Assembly: GCA_037039685.1 (NCBI GenBank)
Contig: JAWNGF010000007.1
Span: 1,364,001-1,428,000 of the forward strand
Reading direction: 5' to 3'
DNA from: Ceratobasidium sp. AG-K
Taxonomy: Eukaryota; Basidiomycota; Agaricomycetes; Cantharellales; Ceratobasidiaceae
Length of the DNA: 64,000 nucleotides
Shown piece by piece: positions 1-10,753 of this stretch (the stretch's first letter is position 1; each line of letters opens with the position of its first letter). The notes under the pieces are model-generated. The model ran no database searches. It was not told the DNA's origin and was given only the letters and a program-made list of their open reading frames with translations. Made by a program: the position numbers and the translations under genes.

Positions 1-1840
1 CGTCTGGAACGTGCAAGAGGGCACATCTGCTGGTGGACCGTTCCAGGGACATCTCAAACCCGTCACATCAGTTGCCTTCTTACCTAATGACACCCACATC
101 GTCTCTGGGTCAAGAGATGGGACTGCCCGAGTCTGGGACGTCCACGGTGGTCTCATTGGCACTCCCTTTCAACGTCATACTAGCCCCATCACTTCGTTAG
201 CAATCTCACCTGACGGCAAGCATGCTGTGTGCGGCAGTAGCGACCACAACGTCTATATCTGGAGCGTAACCGATGGCACTGCTGTCGGGAGTACTCTTGG
301 CGGTCACACCGAACTTGTTTCATCCGTCGCATTTTCTCTCGACGGCTCGCGTGTCGTCTCTGGCTCTCATGACCGCACTACCCGTGTCTGGGATGTGCAG
401 AGCAGCCGCCTAATTGGCGCTCCCTTCCGGGGCGATAATGGCTGGGTTGCTTCGGTCGCATTTTCCCCGGACGGCACAACTGTCGCCTCCGGCTCTCAGG
501 ACGGGGCTGTCAGGGTCTGGAAGGTGCAAAGCGGAGAGCTCGTTGGGGCACCATTTGACGGACACACTAAGAGGGTCACATCTGTAGCCTACTCACCAGA
601 CGGCACACGCCTCGTATCTGGTGCTTTTGACCGTACCGTCCGCATCTGGAAAGTGCAGGACTCAAATCTTGTCGATAACATTTCACCGGGCACCAGACTC
701 CCGGTCCTCTCGGTTGCGTTCTCGCCTGATGGTCGTCTCGTTGCCTCCGGCTCTTCGGATAGCAGCCTTCGTGTGTGGAGCGCCCAGGATGGCTCCCTTC
801 TTGGCGCTCCATTCACAGGTCATACCCGCAAGATCGGCTCAGTAGTGTTCTCTCCCGATGGCGCTCGCATCATTTCTGGCTCCTCCGATCGCACCGTCCG
901 AGTGTGGCACGCAGCGGACGGGTCTCTTGCTCTCCCTCCACTTGAAGGCCATAGTGATGTGGTGCCGACAGTAGCAGTCTCACCCGATGGCGCACAAATC
1001 GCGTCTGCCTCCGGCTCCGAAGATTGTACAATACGCGTCTGGAACATAGATCAAGACACACCTGTCTGCACCGTCTTCAGCGGTCATACCGGGGTGGTCA
1101 ATTCAGTTGCCTTTTCGCCTGATGGTACGCTTCTCGCCTCTGGCTCCAACGACAAAACTATTCGAATCTGGAATATGCAGGCTGGCTCTTCGGCCTGTGA
1201 TCCGTTGACCGGACACACTGGTGGTGTTGAGTCAGTGACGTTCTCACCAGATGGCACTCATATAGTGTCCGGTTCTGACGATTTCACAATCCGCGTCTGG
1301 GACGTGAAGGACGGCTCTCTTATCGGCACTCCACTTGAGGGACATACTAACTGGGTCACCGCAGTCCGAGTCTCACCCGATGGTACGCGCATCGCCTCCA
1401 GCTCGTGGGACCGCACTATACGCTTGTGGAACATGCAAGATGGGAATTGTAGCGATATCCTCCATGGTCATGTTGATTTAATCACATCAGTAGTGTTCTC
1501 GCCTGATGGCTTGCGTCTTGTATCTGGGTCTCGCGACTCAAGCATTCGAGCTTGGAATGTTAGTGGTCGCCGACCCTCAATAAGTAAGCATCCTCCTTAC
1601 TTGTTCAGTCAATAGTTCTAAGTTTCTTCTTCCTCTTTCCAAGGTTCCTGGACGACGAGAGGCGATGGATGGGTCGTGGGTCACAACTCTGAGCTGCTGT
1701 TCTGGCTTCCACCCGATCTTTCGCGGTGTCTCCCAACACCACATAACGAGTGGTCGATTGGACCTAAAGGGCCTATCTATGTTGATTACGAGGGTCGTTT
1801 GCTTGGTGACAGGTGGGGTCAATGCTATATCTCGCTATGA
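1..1840 (+). CDS. NLR-like WD40 protein, 3' part (5' end outside window)
   Basis: The reading frame is open from the first base (VWNVQEG), so the gene starts to the left. About twelve WD40 repeats follow, each with the GH...SPDG...SGS.D.T.RVW pattern, forming one or two beta-propellers. In this family they usually lie C-terminal to a NACHT NTPase. A 60-nt intron (1584-1643, donor GTAAGC) joins the repeats in frame to a short last exon (1644-1840). That exon encodes a non-WD tail with ELLFWLPPDL, GPIYVDYEG and WGQCYISL, ending at TGA 1838-1840. The same tail ends the NLR-like genes at 57535 and 63902, so this is probably the C-terminal half of a NACHT-WD40 receptor. The NACHT part is not visible, so that is inferred. 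Such proteins are thought to act as cytosolic non-self sensors in fungi. Confidence 0.85.
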
Positions 1841-1968
1841 ACTTCTTCCTTCGGTAGCCCCAAATAGCGTTCCGTCCAAGGCAGCTCGCTAGACGTTTTG
1901 TTGACTAAATGCGTGGAAATTGAGTCATCTGCGTCGAATATGAACTATTACCACCTGTTGACAATATA

Positions 1969-2178
1969 CAGTGCCCGACAAAACCTCTACAATATTTTCA
2001 AATTTCAACCTAAAACGTGCATAGCATAGGAACGTCGTCTCATATCATCGTGTAAATACTATAGAATAAATAAGAAGCCTCGTGGCTACAGAAAGCATGT
2101 TGTTAGAACACGTTTGGTCAACAAACAGCGGAGATATACATGAAACAAGCCGGAGAAGACATTGTAGAGGTTTTGACA
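1969..2178 (+). repeat. Left long terminal inverted repeat of the Tc1 element
   Basis: It matches the reverse complement of about 3346-3558 over roughly 210 bp with scattered mismatches. The outer end contains AAAACCTCTACAAT (about 1980-1993). The inner end contains the inverse, ATTGTAGAGGTTTT (2161-2174), so the repeat is itself bounded by an inverted 14-mer. Confidence 0.85.
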
Positions 2179-2198
2179 CCAGGGATCACCAAATACAA

Positions 2199-3240
2199 TT
2201 AGTAGACAATAGACTTTCCTTTCTGCTTCAAAACCATAGCCATTCGTCTCGGCATACTCTCTATCAGCCTCTGACAATACTCCGGCTCAAATTTATCCGA
2301 AACATCTTGAACTTGCTCCCACAACTCCCGAACTCCACGTGGGGGGTTCTCATACTCCCCCAGTCGCCTCTTGAGCTCTGCCCACATATTCTCGATGGGA
2401 TTTAAATCTGGAGAATTCGGGGGCCACTCGAATCGCGCGATCCCACAATTGTCGAGCCATTTGGTTGTGGGTTGTTCTGTGTGGGCAGGAGCGTTGTCAT
2501 GCTGAAATATTACCTCCTCAGGTTCAAACCCCAAATGCTCAATACTCTGCAGGAGTTCGTCTTCCAAAACTTTAACGTAAAGCTCCTTGGTCTGTTCCTT
2601 CTAAGCGTGCCCCATACCCAGTTCCTAACCAGTCCATGCAACCCCAAAACATCAGGGAACCGCCTCTGTACTTGGTAGTCGGGGCAATCTGTCTATCGGG
2701 AAGTTCTTCCCATGGTCAAATCCATACCCAATGTAAGCCATCCGACCCAAGCCGATTGATCTTGACCTCGTCTGACCAAAGCGCCGCTTTCCAGTCCTCA
2801 ACCGTCCAGTTTAGGTGAGCCTGGGCAAATGCAACACGCAGCCTCTTCTGAAGCTTGGTAAGCTTTGGCTTCCGAACTTTTTTTGCAGGCTTTAAACCAA
2901 TGTGCTTCGAGCCCCGAGAGAGGGTTCGGGGATGAATTGATTGCCCAGTAAGTGTGGACAGAGCTTGTGCAGCCTGGCGTGTAGAAACAGTGCTATCATT
3001 GGTCACGAGGCGAACACCGTAGCAGAGAGCAGTTGGAGAAAGTTTCCGTGGACGCCCACCAGAGGAACGCAGAAGGCCTGGGCGGTGTTTGGCGCATATT
3101 CCGGAGATAGTAGCCGTTGAAACACCCACTCGGGCTATGATTTCAGCATGGGTATGCTGGGAGTCAATTAGTGATAGAACAGAATTGACTTTGGTCTCTG
3201 ACAGCGCTTTTGGCATACTGGGAGGGGATGTTTTAGGCAC
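2199..3240 (-). pseudogene. Tc1-like transposase, frameshifted
   Basis: The intact N-terminal piece (3240 down to 2716) carries helix-turn-helix DNA-binding regions and the first catalytic aspartate in WSDEVKINR. The C-terminal piece (2567 to 2199) carries FQHDNAPAHT (second Asp) and SPDLNPIENMWAELK (third acidic residue, DD34E spacing). Family members cut and paste DNA at TA dinucleotides. Here the frame is lost just after HWVW. It can be followed in another frame through LPDRQIAPTTKY and GCMDW, and shifts again before LYVKVLEDEL. Two frame changes in one family domain argue for a dead gene rather than introns. Confidence 0.85.
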
Positions 3241-3345
3241 CAGAGAGTAACAGACCTCTATAAATACCCGTGTAATTTAATATGAAGTTTATCGATTTTT
3301 ATTCATTCCATTCGTGTTTGGCAGACTTGAAGTCGGCCTACACGC

Positions 3346-3558
3346 AACTGACAGAACCTCTACAATGTAACCCCCGGCTTGTTTCATGTATAACTCCGTC
3401 AGTTGTTGACCAAACGTGTTCTAACAACATGCGTTCTTTAGCCACGAGGCCTCTTATTTATTCTATAGTATTCGCACGATGATATGAGATGACGTTCCTA
3501 TGCTATGCACGTTTTAGGTTGAAATTTGAAAATATTGTAGAGGTTTTGTCGGGCACTG
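3346..3558 (-). repeat. Right long terminal inverted repeat of the Tc1 element
   Basis: Reverse-complement partner of 1969-2178, ending GTCGGGCACTG at 3558. The inner copy of the ACCTCTACAAT motif is at about 3356-3366 and the outer, inverted copy is near 3536-3549. Confidence 0.85.
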
Positions 3559-4490
3559 AACAATTACGACTTAAATTGACTTGAGTTTCACTAAGCCCAT
3601 CCATTTAGTGCAACTAGGCTCCGCTCAAGGAACGCCTCTCGCCCAAATCCCCTGGCAGCCCGGACACATTAGAAATTATGTTTTGGCTTGAGAGTCACAA
3701 TTCCTCCCGCTGAATATATTGGTTACCACTCGCCACTTCTCACCAGGTTACCACTCTTCCCTGTATCTTATGATAATTTCCACAATGTCACTAAGGATTT
3801 TCTTTTGCCAGTTATGGGTCTGGTATGCCTAGCCCTCTTGATCTCAGCCCAGTCGCAACCTCTGCGCTTCTCACGCGTGACCAGGCTGTGGTGTCAGCGT
3901 CCGAGAGTGGCGCATCAAGTGTACGATTCATTGAGGCATGTCTGAGGGTATGGTTTCGAACCATGTAAAAAGCGCTTGATACGCGTTTTTTCTGCGGTGG
4001 ATGAGAACATCCATGTGCTTTATTGTGTAAAAACCTGTACTTTATAGAGTCAGGAATCGCTGATACCTCTGTGTAGATAGTGCAAGTATATACGCACCAC
4101 AATATTTTCACTAGCATTCGATTCTCATCTGCGACGTGTAGGCATATTAAGTATTTCGTCACCATCGCGAAGGGTTCAAATGAGCAGGTCGAAGGACAGA
4201 AGCGTGGGGTCCCATTGACCAGCATTTACACGACAAGCCGTCTGGTCATAATATCTACTCATCTTGGGTGTATTTGATGAGAAGCTAATCCCAGACTGAA
4301 GTTTATCAAACCAATTTTATTCAGAATATATGCGTAGCGGCGTAACTAGAAATGCCGATCAATCTTCAAGAGAGGCCGGAGGCGAGCAAAAATTGCCCTA
4401 TTAGAACGCGCTCAAGAAATAGGCTCGTTCTTGAGCCATCTTAGAACAGAATGTTTAACTTCTTCAGCGCAACAGAATTAATACTAATAC
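3559..4490. other. Intergenic, no gene recognised
   Basis: Short open frames exist on both strands (for example 3812-4225 minus), but none has a recognisable motif, a good exon structure or family resemblance. It probably holds the 3' flank of the carboxypeptidase gene. Confidence 0.5.
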
Positions 4491-6446
4491 TCACTTAGTG
4501 AAAAAGTCTAGAGCTACCTCAGGCTGGTCGCGTGGGACCATGTGCCCTGCCTCATAGACTCGCAGCCAGGTAAAGTTGCCAGATGTCTTCCCTCCCTGGT
4601 CGCCGGCCGCCCTGACCTCACCGACAGCCTTGCCGTTCCTCTTCCATACGGTGTTGTTCAAGGACCGAAATTCGACCTTCCGATCAGAATCAGTGCTGTT
4701 CACACGACTGTTATTGGATACCAGAACAACCTACCGTGTAAGGCGAGTCTAACTCGTACATCCACTTGAAGTTTCCCTGCATGGCAAGGTGTCTTAGTAT
4801 GCGGTAGTTTTCCCTATAACCGTGTCGTGCTTACCATATAGTTACAAGCAAAGTCTGTATCTCCAGCCAAGTTGAGAACACGAACGCCGTCCTCAAGTAG
4901 CTCGCGGATCATGGGAGTTGCGTCGTTGGCAATATCCCCAGATCGAATAAATGCAGAGTTGATATCCCAACTAATCACTACCAAGGGAGTTCAAACACTA
5001 GCGAGAAGCATATACGACATATGCTTACTCGAATAGTTAAGTGTAGCGGGCACACCGAGGGCAACCTTTATACTGGTCCGATTGAGATACTCCTGTGTCC
5101 AGCCCATCTCAGCATGGCATTTCAACTGCTCCTTGCACGGCTTTCGGACATCGTAAATGCTGAGGCCCAAATCCTAGGGAAAATGGCTCGTTCAGTCTCC
5201 CAGAGTAGATCACAGCGGCGACGTTGACTTGCCTCGAATCCTTCGCTCAGTGCCACAAAAGCAAAAATTCCGGCTGGTATGCTAGCATACGGCGGACAAA
5301 AGTAAACATGACACCCTGTAGCGGCAATTATTGGATACTCACCAGGTCAGGGGCGTTCCAAATTGCTTGCATTGTCTCGCTAGCTGGCGTAGTCGGGGAA
5401 TACGCGAGCGTAGCAACTTGCAATGTTCACCACTATTATCCCAGAATGCGTATGGGCCTGCGCAGGCGTACTCGGGATGTGTTTCCGCTTGGCTAATCAT
5501 GTTGACCGCTCCATTAACGACAACCACTGACTCGAGGTTGATATGTGAGTGATGGGGCACGGTAAGCTTGCGGTTGGCCTTGTTCTTTCGGTTGATGTAG
5601 TTGGCGAAGTTGGGAGCATACTGCCCGCCGTAGCTTTCGGCGAGGACATGGAACGGACGCTCGTCATATTCGGGGAAGCGCTTGAGGAACAACTGCACAA
5701 ACGCGTAAAAGTCTTTCGCGGCTTCCCAGGTGGTGTCTATCGTATGAGACGAAGTCGAGTAGGAGTAGCCAACACCCGCCGGTTGATCGAGGTAAAATAT
5801 CTAGAAAGGCACTCAGATCCCGGTAACTCAATAGCATGCGACTCACATTCGTGACCTCGTTCCAAGAGTATGGGTTATGAGTAGTAGCGTTGCCAGATAT
5901 CACGCTGCATGGACCATTCTCCGTCAACAGCCCAAGAGCAGACGACCCCCCAGGTCCACCTACAAGACCCACATCCTCAGTAACTTGAGTAGAGCTCGCC
6001 TTCACCACGTACCATTCATCCAGGCAGCGAGCGGGGCCTTTTTAGGGTCTTTTCGGCTCTCAAAGAACCTGCAGCCACACCGTTGTTTAACACACAAACC
6101 TAGCGTCCTGGAATCGAGACTCACCAGAAGAACAGATGCTTATCTTTCGATACATCCAGATATCCGGAGTATTGCTTCACATTCGGGTCGCACAAGTTCT
6201 TCACCTGGCGAACCCGAATCTGGTAGTCGGGCAACGACGCCATGGTAACATGTTCAACTAGTGTGGCGTGGCTCAGTACCAAATAAATTAAAATACTGGC
6301 GTGAACCACCCACAGTTGCCGCCGCCATAAGTGACCGCCTGGCCTCTAGTCGAGTCCTGTACGTGTTTGGAGGCAAGTGGGAGTTGGTCGATCGCGGATA
6401 CCCGAGTGCAAGCCAAAGCCAGCACCGACAAAGCCAAGTAAATCAT
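4491..6446 (-). CDS. Serine carboxypeptidase (peptidase family S10)
   Basis: This is a carboxypeptidase Y-like enzyme that removes C-terminal residues and is normally vacuolar or secreted. The chosen start at 6446 gives a signal-like MIYLALSVLALAC. The exons in order encode KQYSGYLDV, FFWFFESRKDP, NGGPGGSS, DQPAGVGYSYS, the nucleophile motif ESYGGQYAPN (Ser), LNLAGDTDFACN (Asp) and YEAGHMVPRDQPE (His), so the full Ser-Asp-His triad is present. At least seven introns are needed. Two things are odd. The usual Cys in NGGPGCSS is Gly. The joins between PLTW and LSIYDVRKPC (about 5160-5345) and before DSDRKVEF (about 4710) do not give one clean frame in my translation. The gene may be slightly damaged, or I have missed small introns. 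Confidence 0.83.
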
Positions 6447-6706
6447 AACGACTCGATGAACTATCTAGAGGTGTTGCAGAGGCTGCCCGTTTCGATGGCT
6501 GTTCCCAAGGTGCTCGTAAGGGGAGCAAAGTACATATATCTGCCACGAGTGATGGCGCAGTCGGCGCAGACTGCCAGACCCTGAATCGCTCCATGCGAGT
6601 GCATGGATCAACAATGACTAGGACAGAAGAGATACAGAATTTATTCTGATAAACTTGAAGAAACGCCAAGATAATTACATCACTAGACCCCAATTTACAA
6701 AATTAG

Positions 6707-9379
6707 TTAACGGCGACGCCTCCGAGCAGGGGCAGGTGGGGCAACTTGGCGTTGGTTCAGAATTGCCTGTCGCAACCTCTCCGCTTCCCGAGCGATGGCA
6801 GCATTCTGGTCTACGAGCCGCCTTTGAGCTTGTTGAATCTGCACCCTGTGTCGGTCCATAAGATCTTGGATATTTACTCCTCGGGGATTGAAACCGTGGG
6901 GGTAAGCACCTGGCATCGCAAGTGGGTTAGGTGGAGCAAGAGGCGCCCGTGCCACTCGCGGTGCTGGGGCTGGGGCTGGGGCTGCCGGTGCGACTGGCAA
7001 GTCGACAGCCAGGTCTCCTTCTGCGAGTTCTGGGTGGAGGCGTCGAAGCTCTTCTTGTGCAGCTTCAGCAGCCCGTTTGACCTAATTCGACAAGCGTTAG
7101 TTCTATTGACCAAGCAGTTGGAAGGCACTTGCCTCATTTGCATGTCGCTCTTCGACCGAATCCCAAAGCAAACACTGCCGGCCTTCAGTCAAAATTTAAC
7201 GTTTTGAACCAATGAGACATACCTTCGATGACGAACCCTATAATATCAAGCATAATTGATTTATCACTCTACGATACGACATAATGCGGTGTTATTCACC
7301 TTTTTGACTGGGGCACCTGGGTGGTTCTGCCAAACAGGATAACAAGCTCAGCATTCTGGGATCAACCGCATAAAGCACGTACTTGTTCGAAATGGTCATA
7401 TCCACGAATAAGCTTCCGGCACGCATAACACGAGAGCGACTGGCAATTGGGGCAAACCATCTTATTGCACCCGTAGTCTTTCACAAAGTCTTCAACAAAA
7501 TGCAATGTTACCAACAGATCAACTACATAACAAACGGACTTACTTTGGTTGCATTTAGGACAGCTTCGCATCATCGCCTTGGCTACGGGTCAAGTTAGCA
7601 AACACCAACTTTCACAACGTCAGATCAAATCGTACTCATAGCTTCCTCGACGGTATGTCTCGCATCTAAGGCTTTGTCCTTTTCCGCTTCTATATGCCCA
7701 TATAAGCCCTTAGCCAACCCAAGCTGTTTCAGATCACCAACCAACTTACCTTCGCACGATTTGGGTAAATGATCCTATCCAAGAATGAGCACCAGCATCA
7801 TGCGGATTCATACGTGTCCACGCTCACCTCTTTTTTGCATTTCCGGCAACTGACAATTCCACAAGTCGCACTCTCGCATCGAAACAGCCGCTCCTGCTCG
7901 TTTTCAATTACGACTGCATAAGAACAAAACGGACAGCTCTCCAGCCCGTCAATCTGAGCCTGTTCCACGATTCAGCCCTCTGTTCGTTGAAATCCCCCAT
8001 CTGCACGCACCGATTCTAGTTCGCGCTCCTGCTTAATCCTGTGCCAAAGCGCCAACGATCCGCCACTCAAGAACCGTTCGACCTCGCTCTCTGCAAAGGG
8101 AAGCTTGCATCCTGATTGATCCATACACACCAACTCGGTCTTGCGATTTCCTATACATTCTTCCGCCGAGCGGCGAGCACAGTCTCGACAAAACAAATGG
8201 GCGTCGGGGCATTGGATCATCCAGGACTGCAAGACGAATATGATAAGGTTGGCATCAAATGGGAAAAAGGGACGCACGAATGGGTAATCTCCAAAGCAGC
8301 ATCCGCACTCGACACCCGTCCCGTCTCGCTCGCATTCGTCCAATTCCGCCTTGTCACCTGTGTGACCATGCTCGGAACCGAGTTCATGAAACGAGTATTA
8401 CCAACCCACCAAGGTACTGTAGCAACCATCTGCGCTCCTTTTCAAAGTCTTTATTCTCAGCAGGTACTTTAGCTTTAGCCTTGGATTTGGATTTTCCCTT
8501 GCGACGCGAGGTGTCGACGCGTTGAGATGACTTGTTGCATACGAATTTGGTCCCATCCTCAAGGTCTTCTTTAAGCCTGATATAGGTTGGAGCGTAGAGG
8601 GATTTTGCATTGAAGAATGTTCGCGTAACACTATTCACATCCAGTCAGCATTCGGATACCCAAACAATAGGGTATACTTACTAGTCTTTCGGAATAGTTG
8701 GAAAGTCGACCCGCAAGAGGTGGTCCTATTCGACCATGAGTCCGCGACTCTGTTGTGAAAACGCGAAGCTCACCAAGCTTAAGTTGATATACCCAATGTC
8801 GGTCATACACTTTCGATCCGGAGCAAGATAGTCTACTTTAGTCCGCTTGCTAGGGCTTTGACCGTCATCTTGAGTGACCTTGCGTTTATTTGTGGACTTG
8901 GGATACTCAGGATTTTCCAATAACTGAGAGATGATTGCGGTCCCAACCTGGAACAAACCAAATCAACTGGATACGAGGACACCCTTCGAAAGACTCACAT
9001 CTTCATGACCTTGAGACCGGAACGAGACAACCAGACCACGCAAATGATCCGAATCAACATTGGGAATAACATCCAGCACCTGGATCATAATAGCTTCGAT
9101 AGGATCTTCAATGACCGGGATATCCACGTTAGTTCCAGAGCCGCTTGCAATGGGTTGAACATCCTGGTTAGATGGCCCACGTGCATCGCTCCGATCCAAA
9201 GCGCAACTAGCATTTGCGCCGAATTGAATCGAGCCGGCGTCGAGGTCGCTATCCGAGGTTAGTTCTAGCAAGTCGCCGTTTGTAGCGCGACCTTTGCCCT
9301 TGTTCACGCGTATGTTTGGGAAGTCTTCTGGCTCTGGCGACGACGAGATGACTACAACTCCTTCCAAGTCATCGTCCAT
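6707..9379 (-). CDS. RBR-type E3 ubiquitin ligase, RNF216/TRIAD3-like
   Basis: The predicted protein starts MDDDLEGVVVISSSPEPED, with an acidic, Ser-rich SUMO-interaction-like N-terminus. Next come the RNF216-like helical part (LLRVDFPTIPKDY, FFNAKSLYAPTY) and a Lys-rich linker. RING1 is CGCCFGDYPF...CPDAHLFCRDC. The in-between-RING domain is CPFCSYAVVIEN...CRKCKK, followed by the family's HLPKSCE and DARHTVEEAM. RING2 is CPKC...GCNKMVCPNC...CYAC; the Cys in KMVC aligns with the thioester-forming Cys of RBR ligases. The tail is Ala/Pro-rich with a short coiled-coil-like helix. About ten short introns are needed. One, 7082-7132, is GC-AG (donor GCAAGT). The gene is in tandem with an E2 gene 266 bp upstream, which may be functional pairing or coincidence. 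Confidence 0.88.
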
Positions 9380-9645
9380 TGAATGTGGGATTCAGTGATA
9401 CAACAAGTCACCAGGGGTTAGAATGAGAGCGCAGGTAAACACAATAAATCACGATCCAAACCTCGAGATAGTTCCCATAAAATACAGCTGCTTGAGTTGA
9501 GTTGGAGACCCAAACGAGAGCTCTGTTCTATGTGGCGCTGGTGGTTGTTGCGGTCACGGCCAACTTGGCCGCCGTGGCTGTGCCAACACAATTATATGTA
9601 TTGATACATATCCTGACATTACAGTGATCCCGATGAATTCCCATC

Positions 9646-10545
9646 TTACAGACCTAGGAGCTCCCGAACGGATGCCCGAACCTGGCGTTCATATTCCTAC
9701 CAAGATCCTGTCAATGAAATCCCCAAGAACTGACTTCGAAGACATCTACCTCCTTGTTCTCCCTGTAAAGCTTACAGCAATCTACGTTTGCACCACTCTC
9801 CAGGTTCGGTTCTGGACAAGGCACCGAGTAAGCGAGAGCCGCTCAACCGAGCTAAATCTACCTCTCACCTGCAAGCATCGAAATCACGCTCAACAGCACC
9901 TTTTCGACGCTTTGCACAGGACTCCATCGCTCCGACGCCAGTTCGTACATATTCGGATCATCGCCTGGTGAATGCAGAATCGATATACACACGTTCCCAT
10001 CAGCGTAGACTGAAATAGACATTTAGTCCCTACCTCGCGTTGCATTTCACTTGACTCACCGTTTGGATGCAGCAATGGCGGGTCAAACTTCATCTTGAAC
10101 GGATTCAACGGGTAATCGCTCGGCTACAACCAGTCAGACGACCTGCCACGTGCGACCTGACCGCGGCTGACTCACAAATTCGAGCTTGGCCAGGAACACG
10201 CCTCCTTCCTTGCGCAACTATAAGTATGCTAACCTTTGACCGGAATTAGGTTAACGCACATAAGGTGTGTCTTTTGGCCCGTTGATCAGTGCTTCCCACT
10301 CGAAAAAGTTGTCCTCCGATACTGGTCCTACAGGCCTAGATGAAGTGAGGTGAAAAGGGGGTGGTACATATCCGACTGACCCGCAGTGAACATGTCATCT
10401 GGCGAGCCGTTTGTCGTAAGCTGCTTGTATTCGGTCCTACCAGCCGCGCGCAATAAGTGAATGCTTCTTCCATGGATAACCACTATAGTACTCACATGAG
10501 GCGGCGCAATGCAGTGGCACTCTGTGATTTCTTGCTCATAGCCAT
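9646..10545 (-). CDS. UBC7: Ubiquitin-conjugating enzyme E2, UBC7/UBE2G2-like
   Basis: Conceptual splicing gives about 170 residues: [17 protein letters not shown], then [101 protein letters not shown] and [16 protein letters not shown]. The active-site Cys lies in GNVCISILH. The acidic-loop insertion after it ([15 protein letters not shown]) is diagnostic of the UBC7/UBE2G class. In yeast and animals this class works in ER-associated degradation with membrane RING ligases. Six or so short introns are needed; the stop is at 9646-9648. It is divergent from a RING-like membrane protein gene 208 bp away and upstream of an RBR E3 gene. Confidence 0.9.
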
Positions 10546-10753
10546 TCCGAAAAGTTCTTAGATTGTACTGAGAAGATTGAGCTAGGGTAAGATGTAAGCC
10601 GATGTCGTGTCGTGATCGTGGTCTGTCCTTGGGCGTTTCTCCCGCACGTGACGTGGAGCCTCTTGAACCTTCCCATCGCATTGCCGCCAGGTAGCGCGGT
10701 TGCTAGGGCTGGCTCGGAACCTTTCTATATTCTTCAGCTTGTAATTGATCCAA
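10546..10753. promoter_or_regulatory. Short divergent promoter between E2 and RING-like gene
   Basis: Only 208 bp separate the two divergent start codons. It contains CACGTGAC (10645-10652), a palindromic E-box core matching the CBF1/bHLH GTCACGTG type. This overlaps a CRE-like TGACGTGG (10649-10656). No TATA box is evident. A function as a shared promoter is inferred from geometry. Confidence 0.45.

Larger units (their letters stand above)
1969..3558. mobile_element. Tc1/mariner-type DNA transposon, decayed copy
   Basis: The element is 1590 bp long and bounded by inverted ends starting CAGTGCCCGAC. The two terminal repeats are about 210 bp each and roughly 90% identical. A TA dinucleotide precedes the left end. 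The right flank reads AA, so the expected TA duplication is damaged or the insertion is old. The interior holds one transposase reading frame on the minus strand with DD34E-type motifs and at least two frame breaks. It is therefore a non-autonomous relic unless a related transposase acts in trans. Confidence 0.88.

Noticed and set aside
1..1583. CRISPR-like or satellite tandem repeat
   Set aside because: The periodic sequence is the roughly 129-bp WD40 coding repeat in a continuous reading frame.
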